49,001 nucleotides of DNA from Acidovorax sp. CF316 (GCF_000276605.1 NZ_AKJX01000275.1:1-49001), one strand, 5' to 3'; positions 1 through 8,653 are shown, numbered from the stretch's first letter. Translations and numbers: made by a program. Notes: a model not told the origin generated them from the letters alone.

Positions 1-76
1 CAAGTTTTTATCCGCACCCCCGGTGGGTCAGGTTTGCATGGAAATCAACAATCTAGCGTGCTTTTTGGAGTGCGTC

Positions 77-562
77 ATGTGCGGGTCGACCGAGCCGAAG
101 GAGCTGCGTCGCGAGAACATCAAAAGGATCCTCTCCAAGACGCCGAGGTTGGCCGCGGAAATTCAGTCCACCGTTACCGTCGACGAAAATGGGGGCAAGA
201 CTTGGCACCCGGACATGGATCGCGTGCGCAATGTGGTCCTGAAGCTCGCGCGCGGCCATCTGCATTTCGAGCTCAGCGTTCAGGAGCGGGACGATCCCGA
301 TGTCTTTGAGATCGCGCCGCTTTCGGTCTTGACGGCCGAGAGCCGCGAATTCTTCGAGTGCCCTGAGCCGGGGCCCATGGCGGTCTGGCCAGAGCTGGGG
401 TCCCGCGCTTTCCTCAGGGCGTTGCCTTTGAGAGGTCAGATGCCCGACGGCTGGCTGGATGTGCAGGAGGGGCGCTATCGCTATTTGGTTGGCCAAGGCC
501 ACGGGAACTACGCCCACATCGTGATTGGCGAGTATTTGGCTTGCTGGGTCGCATGGGGTTGA
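77..562 (+). CDS. Unknown protein upstream of an HNH endonuclease
   Basis: About 161 aa from the ATG at 77, which has GGAG at 67-70. In-frame alternatives are ATG at 38 and GTG at 23, so the N terminus is uncertain, and sequence upstream of the window is missing. A CxxCG pair lies near the N terminus (CVMCG if the 38 start is used). This resembles the first zinc-binding half of an HNH/zinc-ribbon fold, but no matching second Cys pair or HNH triad follows, so it may be an internally shortened relative of such proteins. The C-terminal half has a compact motif set (WPELGSRAF, GRYRYLVG, EYLACWVAW) suggesting a folded domain. The gene lies 76 bp upstream of an HNH nuclease on the same strand, so a paired function is possible. 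I do not recognise a named family. Confidence 0.6.
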   Translation: MCGSTEPKELRRENIKRILSKTPRLAAEIQSTVTVDENGGKTWHPDMDRVRNVVLKLARGHLHFELSVQERDDPDVFEIAPLSVLTAESREFFECPEPGPMAVWPELGSRAFLRALPLRGQMPDGWLDVQEGRYRYLVGQGHGNYAHIVIGEYLACWVAWG

Positions 563-638
563 AAGCGGCGCGGGAGAGGCCGCCAGGAGAGGTGGGCCTC
601 ATCCCCACGGAGCGGCCGATGGCCGAGAAGGGAAGAAC

Positions 639-1520
639 ATGCAGTTCGAGGCCAGGTTCTACGAGACCTACAACATGTGCGATGTCGTCAGCGGATTTCT
701 GAAGCAGCCGTTTGACCACCTGCTTTGGTTGGAAGGATTTCACTGCGACGAGCAATGGGCTGGCTGGCTCGCGCCCTATGAAAAGCGATCGGTGCTGCAC
801 TTGTTCATTGGATTCGTGATCCAAGGGGTGCACTCGGAGCAGGCTGACGACTTCGACATCGAGAAGCAAAAGTCGATCTATGCGAACTTCAAGGACATCC
901 CGCCCGCGATCGCGGACTTGCAGCCGCACAAGTTGCCTATCGAGCACGCCTTCGAACACCATGGAATCGATCATCAGACCTTCTTCGAGTTCCTGAAGGA
1001 CGAGGGCAAGAAGTTCGAGTCTGCCGATGCGGACGATATCTACGAATACATGAACGAGATTTGGATATCGGCCGCCTATGGAGAACTGATCGAGCAAACG
1101 GTGGACGAAGTCTTCCACGTTCTCTTTCAGAACCGCGAACTCATGATGATGTTCAATGTCTTCGCGTCGAGGATCCTGGAACTTGGCGATTGGGATCTGG
1201 CAGAAGACATTGATCGTTCGCTTTTAACGTCCAGTGGCAAGCTTGCGCGCGTGCGGCCTCCAAGTTGGGCGCGGCGAGCGGTGTTCTTCCGCGACCGCGG
1301 GCGTTGTGTGCTGTGCGATACAGATCTCACGGGTCTGCTGAACATCGACAACGTGGAGAACTACGATCACATCGTTCCGCTATCGAGCTGGGGCTTGAAC
1401 GACATCACTAATTTGCAGTTGCTATGTGTGCGCTGCAATCAGCATGAGAAGCGCGACGGTGCTCCCGTTACATCCGGGCGGTATCAGTCTTGGTATCCCA
1501 TGGATGACGGCGATTCTTGA
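639..1520 (+). CDS. HNH endonuclease
   Basis: About 293 aa from the ATG at 639, which follows GGGAAG; the frame is open back to 525, but the upstream part is low quality. The C-terminal ~80 residues form an HNH nuclease: C223xxC226, then D243-H244 (DHIVPL), then C263xxC266-N267 (CVRCN). This is the classic zinc-stapled beta-beta-alpha metal module with the DH catalytic pair. The N-terminal ~200 residues are acidic, mostly helical and unrecognised, and could recognise DNA or another trigger. Nucleases with an unknown sensor domain next to integrases are common in mobile defence islands, but that role is inferred. The neighbour at 77-562 is co-directional. Confidence 0.8.
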   Translation: MQFEARFYETYNMCDVVSGFLKQPFDHLLWLEGFHCDEQWAGWLAPYEKRSVLHLFIGFVIQGVHSEQADDFDIEKQKSIYANFKDIPPAIADLQPHKLPIEHAFEHHGIDHQTFFEFLKDEGKKFESADADDIYEYMNEIWISAAYGELIEQTVDEVFHVLFQNRELMMMFNVFASRILELGDWDLAEDIDRSLLTSSGKLARVRPPSWARRAVFFRDRGRCVLCDTDLTGLLNIDNVENYDHIVPLSSWGLNDITNLQLLCVRCNQHEKRDGAPVTSGRYQSWYPMDDGDS

Positions 1521-1633
1521 AAATTGGGGCGAGACGCTTGGCCCAAGATCTCTGCCTCATAGGGCCTTGTCGATGAGCTGACCACGCGGCCAAGGCCTTG
1601 TGGTGAACCGCCCCGGGTCGGTTCAGATCCAGC

Positions 1634-2164
1634 CTACGCGTACCGCTGTTCGGCGATTGCAGCAAGACCGTTTGCAATAGCGTCTTCGATGTCCTCAAGC
1701 ATCCGCTCGTCGATCGTCTTGATCAGCGCTCGTCGAATCCTGCTTTGAGCTTCCGGGCAGTCATCCATCAGGGCGGATAGCCATTCATTCAACCAAATAT
1801 CGTCCTCGCCGTCTTGTAAACCCTTCGCAATGCGTGTACTCCACCGATCGTCAGTCGATAGGTCAGCAATATCTTCCAGGATTCGAATTTCCGTCGATTC
1901 CCGCTCGCCCTTCTCAAGGCCAAAATGCAGTGCCGGCGTTGACGGCAGTAGCTCATTGACGCCAGCATGTCGCTCATGCAGCTCAATGAAATCAGGCTGC
2001 GTTGTGAACACAAACCTAAAAGTGGTTTTGGGCCTAGAGTTACGAAGGCCGGAAATTGCGACACCTCTTTCTCCGATGGCCAGAGCAGCGAGGCTGACGC
2101 TGCCTTGGCTATCGATCAAGCTGATTAGATTTCGGCGGATACGTGTACGAAGTGCTTTCGACAT
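1634..2164 (-). CDS. Hypothetical protein
   Basis: 176 aa, start ATG at 2164 with no strong ribosome binding site. The N terminus is basic (MSKALRTRIRRNLISLID) and the remainder is acidic and helical (EDIADLSTDDRW, DEDD-like patches), with no recognisable domain, signal peptide or membrane segment. It lies downstream of the integrase on the same strand, separated by about 170 bp. Integrase-proximal cargo genes of this size are usual in islands. The function is unknown. Confidence 0.55.
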   Translation of the reverse strand: MSKALRTRIRRNLISLIDSQGSVSLAALAIGERGVAISGLRNSRPKTTFRFVFTTQPDFIELHERHAGVNELLPSTPALHFGLEKGERESTEIRILEDIADLSTDDRWSTRIAKGLQDGEDDIWLNEWLSALMDDCPEAQSRIRRALIKTIDERMLEDIEDAIANGLAAIAEQRYA

Positions 2165-2334
2165 ATAGGGTAAGAATATGAGGGGAGCCCGTCTGCGGCT
2201 ACCAGGCTAGCTGACGACGGAACTCGGGATGAAGGGAGGGGTCTTAGGCTCGATGTCCGGTTATGGCTTCGCGCGGTGGCAGGCCTTCCTAAGATCCAAA
2301 TTTGTGGCTTTAGATGTTGTAGAAGGCGCATCAG

Positions 2335-3591
2335 TCAAGCGATACCTCCCGTTGCCTTGTGGTCCGGCGTTTCTAGCGCTAGGAATTGCTCGAGCTTTTG
2401 GTCTTCCAGCGCGCTGTGCCCGTCGTTGATCCAGCGTGTGTAGGTGTGCACAAACATATCTACCGTGTGCCCCATCTGCTGCGCTGCATAACCAAGGCGC
2501 TGGCCGGCCATCAGTCGCATCGTGGCGTTCGTGTGGCGGCATTGGTAGGGCTTGCGGTAGCGGATGCCCAGGCGTTTGATGGTCGGCGTCCAATACGACC
2601 GGCGGAAGGGGCGCTCGTCGACCCAGGGGCCACCGTCGTTGCGCGGGTCATCCCAAACGTGCTCTCCACGCAGATAGGTGTTGGCCTTCTGCGCCTTGAG
2701 TAGATCCAGAGCGCGCTGGGGTAGCTTGATCTGCCGATCCTTGTTCGTCTTGGTCGTCGCCTTGGACTTGCCGCGCACCATGACTTCGTGGATGTGGATC
2801 GTCCCCTGCCGAAGGTCGACCGAGCCCCACCGCAGACCATGCAACTCGGACGTCCGCAAGCCGGTGAGGAACCAGAACTCGCACATGGCTGCGACCTGTG
2901 GAGGGTAGTGCGACCACATGTCCGCCACGATCAGGCTGGCTTCTGCCTTGGAGAATGGGTCAGGCGTACCGGCCTGCCATGTGCGCCTCACCGGTTTGCC
3001 GGCCACCGGGTGATCAGGGATGAGCCGATCCCCAACAGCCAGATCCAGCGCCTGCTTTAGCACGCTGATGTAGTTGTTGGTTGTCTTGCCTGAACGGTGG
3101 GCCTTGCTGGCCAAGGCCGCCTTGACCTGCGACAGCACGAGGGCGTCAATAGGCACCTCTCCGATCAGTGGCATGTCCTGCCACGTCTGCCCCTCCAGGG
3201 GGGCAGCAGCCGGCGCCTTCTTCCAGAATCGCACGGCGGTGTCGTAACCCTCCGCAGTGGAGGGGGCCACGATCAGAGATGAGCGCCAGATGTCGAGCTG
3301 CTGCGCCACTGTGCGGCGCTTGGCTTGTTCGGCCTGCGCGGCGGCGAGCACCTCCACGTCGTCGGGGAAGTGTCGTGACATGTCGAAGACGCCGAGCTTG
3401 ATCTCTGATTTGATCTCTTGGACCAGCCGCATCGCGGCTTTCATGTTGGGCCCGGTAGGCGCCATCACGATGCCGTCGAGCTTGTAGGTCTTCTTGTGGC
3501 GCGTGCCGTCCCGGGTTGTGAACGAAATTCGGATCGAGTTGCCGCGCTTTTCCACACCGGGGAGGCTCTTGATTGAGGTTTCCGTTTTCAT
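2335..3591 (-). CDS. int: Tyrosine site-specific integrase
   Basis: 418 aa. It catalyses integration and excision of the element at a chromosomal att site through a covalent phosphotyrosine intermediate. The N terminus (about residues 10-75) matches the arm-type DNA-binding domain of DUF3596-type phage/island integrases. A SAM-like core-binding domain spans about 95-200. The catalytic domain has R246 (GLRTSELHGL), R352-H353 in a YxxRH box, H375 (QMGH) and the nucleophile Y384 (HTYTRW). The start is ATG 3591 because it overlaps the stop of the upstream small gene as ATGA; a GTG at 3609 is also in frame. The gene is intact. The only tRNA-derived junction in the window (23,003-23,027) is 19 kb away, so this is the likely but not proven integrase for that site. 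Confidence 0.93.
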   Translation of the reverse strand: MKTETSIKSLPGVEKRGNSIRISFTTRDGTRHKKTYKLDGIVMAPTGPNMKAAMRLVQEIKSEIKLGVFDMSRHFPDDVEVLAAAQAEQAKRRTVAQQLDIWRSSLIVAPSTAEGYDTAVRFWKKAPAAAPLEGQTWQDMPLIGEVPIDALVLSQVKAALASKAHRSGKTTNNYISVLKQALDLAVGDRLIPDHPVAGKPVRRTWQAGTPDPFSKAEASLIVADMWSHYPPQVAAMCEFWFLTGLRTSELHGLRWGSVDLRQGTIHIHEVMVRGKSKATTKTNKDRQIKLPQRALDLLKAQKANTYLRGEHVWDDPRNDGGPWVDERPFRRSYWTPTIKRLGIRYRKPYQCRHTNATMRLMAGQRLGYAAQQMGHTVDMFVHTYTRWINDGHSALEDQKLEQFLALETPDHKATGGIA

Positions 3592-3800
3592 TGCAGCCCC
3601 CGAACCCACTTCTGGAAGGCTTCGATGTCCACGTAGATCCGCTTGTCAGGGCCGACCACGATCTCGCGTCCTTCGCGCCAGATGCCTTCTTCGCGCTTGC
3701 GGCGAATGGCTTTCACCGAGAGGCCGGTCAACTCGGCAGCCTTTTTCACAGTCACGAATCCGGCTGCAGCGTCGACGGTCAGGGTTTGGGCCGCGCTCAT
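3588..3800 (-). CDS. Excisionase-like helix-turn-helix protein
   Basis: 70 aa from the ATG at 3800, preceded by GAAGGG; an in-frame GTG at 3836 would add 12 residues. It has a winged-HTH/MerR-type fold of the DNA-binding excisionase class: FVTVKKAAELTGLSVKAIRRK forms the recognition helix pair and RIYVDIEAFQKWV the wing and C-terminal helix. Such proteins bend DNA at att sites to favour excision, or regulate the integrase. The stop overlaps the integrase start by 4 bp (ATGA), so the two are translationally coupled and expressed leftward as one operon. The inverted repeats at 4099-4213 upstream are candidate binding sites (inference). Confidence 0.85.
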   Translation of the reverse strand: MSAAQTLTVDAAAGFVTVKKAAELTGLSVKAIRRKREEGIWREGREIVVGPDKRIYVDIEAFQKWVRGLQ

Positions 3801-4098
3801 CGGGTAAGCCCTTCGCTCCGTTGGCCCAGTGACCACTCAGGACGGCGCTTCACTCCGTCCTGGAGTTCTTCGACTTGCGCTTGCCACGGCGAACTAAATC
3901 CCTGGCGAGGTGATTCGAGCGCTGAACTGCAGCGCAAATTGCTGACTGCTGTGGAAACAGCAGTGCGCGACAGACGGACAGGAAGGATATGGCTAGAGAG
4001 GCCGGCCGATTTCTGGCATTCGTGCATGGTGATCCAAGGTTCAAAATCCCCGAGGGGAAAAGAACCGGGTCACCGTCCGTCGCAACTTTGCGCTCCTG

Positions 4099-4213
4099 AT
4101 CCCCCTACCCAGAATTAGGGGATACGAACCGGATCTATCAATTTCCGACCGTCCATTGCCCCGGGAGATCTTGTTCGCCGGGCTCCGTCATGGATCAGGG
4201 GGCTACCCCTGAT
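4099..4213. repeat. Two G-run inverted repeats upstream of xis-int
   Basis: ATCCCCCTA (4099-4107) faces TAGGGGAT (4116-4123), with one unpaired C. About 70 bp to the right, ATCAGGGG (4194-4201) faces CCCCTGAT (4206-4213), a perfect 8-bp repeat with a 4-nt spacer. Their similar sequence and position upstream of the excisionase gene suggest protein-binding sites, for example for the excisionase or a repressor. Neither is followed by a T-run, so a terminator is unlikely. Confidence 0.5.
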
Positions 4214-4564
4214 GTCGTCAGTGCACTAGTCAGTCCTTTCACTACATGCTGCGATCCGTGCACCCACATTGCCGCAACAGGTTCTTTTTCGCTCAAGGAC
4301 GTCGCCAGTATCTGGATACATGGGTGAACTGGTCAAGAAATGCGAACTTGGGAAATCAAAGGCGTGACGCTTTTTTGCAACACTACCAGTTGGCGCCATC
4401 GGCTGCGTCTCGATCTGCTGGTCAAGTTGCCATGCGCAAGACGCGACATCAACCGAGTGACGTGTCCGCTTGTGCGGTTCGATTCGGCTACAAAGTTTAT
4501 CGTTGCAGGCGAAAAATATATCTTGATCAGAGCTAAGAGTCACAAAACTCTTATTCATCATCGG

Positions 4565-4584
4565 ATGTTGCTTTATTGCAACAT
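4565..4584. repeat. Perfect 7-bp inverted repeat in AT-rich tract
   Basis: ATGTTGC and GCAACAT are separated by TTTATT. The repeat lies in the most AT-rich part of the element's left half, between the divergent integrase operon and the gene at 5139. It could be an operator or a cruciform-prone site; there is no further support. Confidence 0.4.
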
Positions 4585-5138
4585 GCTATTCGTGTCTTTA
4601 CATTAACAAGCCGATGGAATAGCAAGTACAAAATAAACCATTGAGCAACATCACATATTTTTAGATAAGTCGTTGAGTCACTTCAGGTAACTCGCATTTG
4701 AGTGAATCTCATAACTCCGAAAAATCAAGAAGTCTTGGCGTTTCGGGTGGCTCGGAAAATCATTGATCCCGTCTAGACCGGTCGGCAGACTGCAATGCAT
4801 CGACTGCATTCCGCGGTCGTACGACAGGATCAATCAATGGTTGTTTCACCCCACCGTCTGGGCTCGCCTCCGCCCGACACGCCCAAAGGCACATGGTTTT
4901 CCGCCATGCATTTGACGGCCTTTCGGAAGGTTCTCCGTTGTATCCAAAATGCGCTGAAACCCGCACTGCGAGCGGCTGAATCCGAACTCCTTCCCACTTC
5001 AACGATTCAAGCACTCGAGGAATCAAGGCTTCCATTTTTCCAAGCATCAATTGCTCATAGGAAAGAAGTCAGCGCACATCGTTTTTCGCGACCCAACACA
5101 AAGGAAGCGACAAACAGGGACACGAAGGGCGCAGTGGC

Positions 5139-6362
5139 ATGACAACAGCCGAAACGCCAGATGAAGTTGCAGGGGTGCTGGAAGACGAGTCAGACGACCG
5201 TGTCTATTTCCAGATCTCCTTCTCAGGTCTGCGCTACGTGAACCAAAACGCTTGCGAGCGGGCGGTCGCAACGTACTTCGCACTCGCGGCAGGTGTCGAC
5301 CACACGAACACCGAATACCCAAGGGCCTGCACCCACGGCGCCAAAGCCGTCGAGAACCGCACTGGGCTGAGTCGCAAGAGCAGCGTGCCTGAGCTTGTGG
5401 AAGAACTCCTCGGCATCAATGCGCTTCAGCGGCCACCCGCGGTTGCTGACTTGGAAGAGGCAAGCGCAAAGACCGCCGGGCATGCCGTCACTTGGTTGGT
5501 CGATCCCGAGCGCATCGACGACCTCGTCGACATCGACCAGCGCTTCCTGGACCCCTACCACGGGGCGGATAAGCGTCCTGTGCGGCGGAGTGTCAAGGGT
5601 GTGAATTCGGACTTCATGCGCATGATGTATGCCCAGGCCGGCCGTCGCGGGGGACGGCCCTTCACGGACGCCCTGCTGCTGTACTGCGCCTTGCTGTGGC
5701 ACTTCGATCTGGAGCGCCATGCCGGTGTCGATCCCCGGCTGGCCTGCACCCTCATGTCGCCGTACAGCGGGGGTGGGCCGATCGGCGATCTCGAACATGT
5801 CATGCCGTTGTTCCGCAACGATCGGCATTGTCTGGTCCTGGTCCGGGAAGCCGGCTTCCCCCGCATCAGTGCTGAGTATGCGGACGAGCTGTTCAAAGAC
5901 CTGCCCAGTCGTCGCCAAGAGGCGCCGGAAGATAGGGCTGCCGCCGCACTGGACGTGCTGAGGTCGCTCGGACTTGTCAGTGCCGCGCACGTGCTGTGGA
6001 CCGCATCGCCCTTCACCGAACGCGACAGTGCGCCTCTAGCCACGCTGTATGTCAAGGGCGGCAGCACCTTCACGGACGGCCGGCACCTCCAGCATGAAAT
6101 CGATGCCGTGGTGAAGGATACCGACACGATTGAAGGCAGCGCGCTGTATCCCAGGGCTGCGGAGGACGGCAAATCCGCGTTCTTCGGAAGCGGGATCTAC
6201 CGGTACATCGTGCAGGAAAACGAGGTCGAGGCGTCGGTCGTGTTGACACAGCTGCGCCTCAAACACGTTGCCGACTCCGATTCGCACCGCGCTGGGCTCG
6301 TTGTCGAAAGTCTGCGTCGAGACGGGTATCTGGCGTACCTCCGGTCGATGGAGGTGGCATGA
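5139..6362 (+). CDS. Unknown 407-aa protein upstream of a KfrA-like gene
   Basis: 407 aa from the ATG at 5139, with AAGGG at 5125-5129. It is soluble, with no signal peptide or membrane segments. An N-terminal stretch (about residues 60-95, TGLSRKSSVPELVEELLGI) could hold a helix-turn-helix, and GSGIYRYIVQENEVEASVV near the C terminus looks like a beta-rich core. I do not recognise a family. It sits directly before a KfrA-like gene and its CATAAC repeat array in an element that also has relaxase, oriT and toxin-antitoxin genes. A replication or partition-related role is therefore plausible, but this rests on context only. It is clearly coding, with strong high-GC codon use through its full length. 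Confidence 0.75.
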   Translation: MTTAETPDEVAGVLEDESDDRVYFQISFSGLRYVNQNACERAVATYFALAAGVDHTNTEYPRACTHGAKAVENRTGLSRKSSVPELVEELLGINALQRPPAVADLEEASAKTAGHAVTWLVDPERIDDLVDIDQRFLDPYHGADKRPVRRSVKGVNSDFMRMMYAQAGRRGGRPFTDALLLYCALLWHFDLERHAGVDPRLACTLMSPYSGGGPIGDLEHVMPLFRNDRHCLVLVREAGFPRISAEYADELFKDLPSRRQEAPEDRAAAALDVLRSLGLVSAAHVLWTASPFTERDSAPLATLYVKGGSTFTDGRHLQHEIDAVVKDTDTIEGSALYPRAAEDGKSAFFGSGIYRYIVQENEVEASVVLTQLRLKHVADSDSHRAGLVVESLRRDGYLAYLRSMEVA

Positions 6363-6510
6363 CCTGTATTCGTCAGCACCTGCCTGGGCATGCACTATCC
6401 CCAACAGGTCTCGCTGCAGCGCTGCAGAAGCGGCTTCGCCCGCGATTCCTTTTTACGCCGGGTTCGTCGCGTGGACCACCGGATGCAGGCTTCATGAAAC
6501 CGCCCGGAAG

Positions 6511-6587
6511 CCATAACACGGCATAACGCATAACCCATAACGGCCCATAACGCCGGACCAATAACAACCCATAACGCCATCGTTATG
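6511..6587. promoter_or_regulatory. CATAAC repeat array upstream of the kfrA-like gene
   Basis: CATAAC occurs at 6512, 6522, 6529, 6536, 6546 and 6570, with a degenerate AATAAC at 6560 and one inverted copy (GTTATG) at 6582-6587. Start-to-start spacings of the direct copies are 10, 7, 7, 10, 14 and 10 bp. The array ends 21 bp before the chosen start of the KfrA-like gene and starts about 150 bp after the previous gene. It is too regular to be chance. The likeliest reading is a multi-site operator for autoregulation by the downstream DNA-binding protein; an iteron-like origin or centromere is the alternative. Confidence 0.8.
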
Positions 6588-6608
6588 AAATCAGAAAGAA
6601 AGTACGAC

Positions 6609-7523
6609 ATGACTCAACTCAACCTCACCAAAGTCGCTGCCGCCATCCGACAAATCGAGGAAAACGGCCAGAAGGCGACGGTACGCGTGGTCAGCAAGCT
6701 CCTGAAGGCGGACACCAACAAAGTGAATGAACTCATGGGAGTCCTGAGGAACGCTCAACAAGCGATGATCGAAAGCAAAGCGGAGCTGGACCCGGATTTT
6801 GCGAAGGTGCTCGTCGTGCACATCGAGCAGGCGAAAACGAAGGCCAGCCAGCAGGCTGAGCTGCGCGCCCAGGCGGCGGAAGATGCGCTCAACGCGCTCG
6901 TCACCCACGTGCAGGAGTTGGACGCGAAGCTGGTTGCCAACGATGAAGAGCTGGCTGCGGCGCAGGCTTCGCTGCTCCGGTGCAAGGGGCAGCTGCAGGA
7001 GCGCGTTCGTGAGGTCGAAGAAGTGCGCCGCGATTGCGCTGCCAAGACCGCCGACGCCAATGCGCGATCGTCCCAGGCACTCGCGCAGGTGCAGTCACTG
7101 CGTCTCCATCTCGACCGCGCAAACCTGCTTCTGGGCACGATGCCCCGCCTCGAAGCTGCTCTGGAAGAAACCCAGCAACTCGCGAAAGCCGGACAGGAAG
7201 AACTCGCGCAAGCCCGGCAAGCGGCAGCCGTGGCGGACGCACTGGTGCAGCAGCTGACTGAACGCGCGCGAGATGCCGCCGTGCTTGAGCTCAGGACGGA
7301 GGCGCAACGCCAGCGTCTGCAGGACGAGCTGGAGAAGGCAACAGCCGCCGAGCGGCTGGCACGGCAGGAGGAGTGGCAGCTCTCTGCCAAGGTTTCTGCC
7401 CTGGAAGCGCGCTGTGCAGAGCAGATGATGGAGATTGCCAAGTTGCGCGAGGCCCAGAACGATGCCGGTGATGCCTCACCGGCATCCGTTCCATCGCCGC
7501 ACGACCAGCGGCGCGCTGCCTGA
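6609..7523 (+). CDS. kfrA: KfrA-like coiled-coil DNA-binding protein
   Basis: 304 aa from the ATG at 6609 (purine-rich AGAAAGAAAG upstream). An in-frame ATG at 6585 lies inside the last repeat of the operator array and is less likely. The N-terminal ~110 residues match the plasmid KfrA DNA-binding domain (TKVAAAIRQIEENGQKATVRVVSKLL, HTH-like). Residues about 80-290 are an almost uninterrupted Ala/Glu/Gln/Arg-rich coiled coil. KfrA of broad-host-range plasmids is an autorepressor thought to help organise or segregate DNA. Its presence in an integrated element points to plasmid ancestry. The stop codon is 12 bp from the stop of a convergent gene. Confidence 0.82.
   Translation: MTQLNLTKVAAAIRQIEENGQKATVRVVSKLLKADTNKVNELMGVLRNAQQAMIESKAELDPDFAKVLVVHIEQAKTKASQQAELRAQAAEDALNALVTHVQELDAKLVANDEELAAAQASLLRCKGQLQERVREVEEVRRDCAAKTADANARSSQALAQVQSLRLHLDRANLLLGTMPRLEAALEETQQLAKAGQEELAQARQAAAVADALVQQLTERARDAAVLELRTEAQRQRLQDELEKATAAERLARQEEWQLSAKVSALEARCAEQMMEIAKLREAQNDAGDASPASVPSPHDQRRAA
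7461..7486. repeat. Perfect 11-bp hairpin inside the 3' end of kfrA-like gene
   Basis: GATGCCGGTGA (7461-7471) and TCACCGGCATC (7476-7486) pair perfectly around a TGCC loop, within the last 20 codons of the KfrA-like gene. There is no T-run afterwards, so it is not a standard terminator, although it sits where two convergent genes meet. It could block read-through or protect mRNA ends. Confidence 0.6.
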
Positions 7524-7534
7524 TCAGGCGGGGC

Positions 7535-8653
7535 TCAGCGGGTTCGCGCCTGCCGAGCCTCCTGCTCAGCGATCGTCCGGCTAAGTTCTTTGAGCGTCCC
7601 AGGCTTATAGAGCTTGATGTCCAGCTTCGCGAACTCCTGCTCGCAGGTGGGCACGCGGCCGGGCTCCGCCGGCTCGCAGCGCTTAGCTTGGATATCCGTG
7701 CATGGCGTGTTCATCAGCCTCACATTGATCCCGCCAGAGGCCAGTGCTGTGATGGACAGTTGATCAGGTTTGCCCCAGCCGGCTGTGGGCTTCTGGATCC
7801 ACTTGAGCTCATCAGATAGAAATTCGCTCACGGCGCCGCTCGGGCGGATGACGCCCGCAATCATTCCGTTCGGAAACATGGCCTCAGGCCGATCGCCGAA
7901 ACTGAACTCGGCAGTCTTCAGACCGCCCCGGAAGGGGCCGTAGGGGCGAACATCCACGATCGCCGCCACGCGCTGGCCTGGCTGACAGCTGTAGACGCCG
8001 GCGAACCGCCCTTCGACGGGGTGTGCGCCGACGACCTTTTGTTTGCACCGCCGCTCGATCTCCTGCGGGTTGCCCAGCGTGATCAGCGAGGTGCCCGCCG
8101 CGCACAGGTTGTAGTCCAGCCGTGCGCCGAAGCCAGCTTGCCAGGTGCTTGTTGACGAGAAGAGCCCGGGGTGCCCAGAGCCGAAGGTTTGCCCGAGCAT
8201 CATGCCGATGAACCCGAGCACCGCCAGGCCGGCCAGGACGGGGGCGAGGCTGAATGCCAGGGCCAGCACGGGCAGCGCGAGGGATCCCCCGATCCAAGCC
8301 CAGGCCAGAGTGACCACCGCCAGCGCCATCATGCCCGGCCACCCAGGCTGCCCGATGCCGCCCACGAGGGCGGGCAGCACGCCTGCACCGATGATGCCGC
8401 CGATTAGGCCGGCGACGACGATGACGAACACCATGACCGCATTTGGAGAAGCGCTGCTCAGTACCGCCGTGCTGACTGCATCAGCGGCGCCGAGGGCGCC
8501 TTCGCCGCCAGTGCTGCGCACGGTTCCAGAGAAAACAGGTGCACGCATGCGCGGGTGGGCCCAGTCAAGCCGCAGTTTGACCGCGCGGCGGCTCCAGAAG
8601 GCCAGCGCGACGGACGCTGCGGCGTAGGTGATGAGAAGAATGGATGCGATCAC
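7535..8653 (-). CDS. Multi-pass membrane protein, unknown function
   Basis: 372 aa from the GTG at 8653, which has GGGAGC about 7 nt upstream; a TTG at 8680 is also in frame. There is an N-terminal hydrophobic segment (VIASILLITYAAASVALAF), then three or four Gly/Ala/Leu-rich membrane segments between about residues 75 and 165. A hydrophilic C-terminal domain of about 200 residues follows, with several cysteines (NLCAAG, RRCKQK, YSCQPG, NTPC, AKRC, PTCEQ) that suggest disulfides in the periplasm. It forms a leftward pair with the small secreted protein at 8698-8970. No family is recognised. An envelope role linked to element maintenance or transfer is possible, but no conjugation (type IV secretion) genes are visible. 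Confidence 0.7.
   Translation of the reverse strand: MIASILLITYAAASVALAFWSRRAVKLRLDWAHPRMRAPVFSGTVRSTGGEGALGAADAVSTAVLSSASPNAVMVFVIVVAGLIGGIIGAGVLPALVGGIGQPGWPGMMALAVVTLAWAWIGGSLALPVLALAFSLAPVLAGLAVLGFIGMMLGQTFGSGHPGLFSSTSTWQAGFGARLDYNLCAAGTSLITLGNPQEIERRCKQKVVGAHPVEGRFAGVYSCQPGQRVAAIVDVRPYGPFRGGLKTAEFSFGDRPEAMFPNGMIAGVIRPSGAVSEFLSDELKWIQKPTAGWGKPDQLSITALASGGINVRLMNTPCTDIQAKRCEPAEPGRVPTCEQEFAKLDIKLYKPGTLKELSRTIAEQEARQARTR

Larger units (their letters stand above)
3801..5138. other. Gene-poor interval with inverted repeats and an AT-rich tract
   Basis: No convincing coding sequence is seen in about 1.3 kb. Short frames on both strands overlap each other and have no recognisable protein features. 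One frame at 4795-5142 (+) ends with an ATGA overlap onto the next gene and cannot be fully excluded. The interval carries several inverted repeats, annotated separately, and an AT-rich tract at about 4540-4740 that contrasts with the GC-rich surroundings. It must contain the leftward promoter for the excisionase-integrase operon and probably the rightward promoter for the gene at 5139. Confidence 0.6.

Noticed and set aside
4795..5142. A 115-codon plus-strand frame ending with an ATGA overlap onto the gene at 5139
   Set aside because: It overlaps an equally long minus-strand frame, lacks a ribosome binding site and protein-like motifs, and the overlap alone is weak evidence.
7461..7486. Intrinsic terminator of kfrA
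   Set aside because: The stem is strong but no T-run follows and it lies within the coding sequence.
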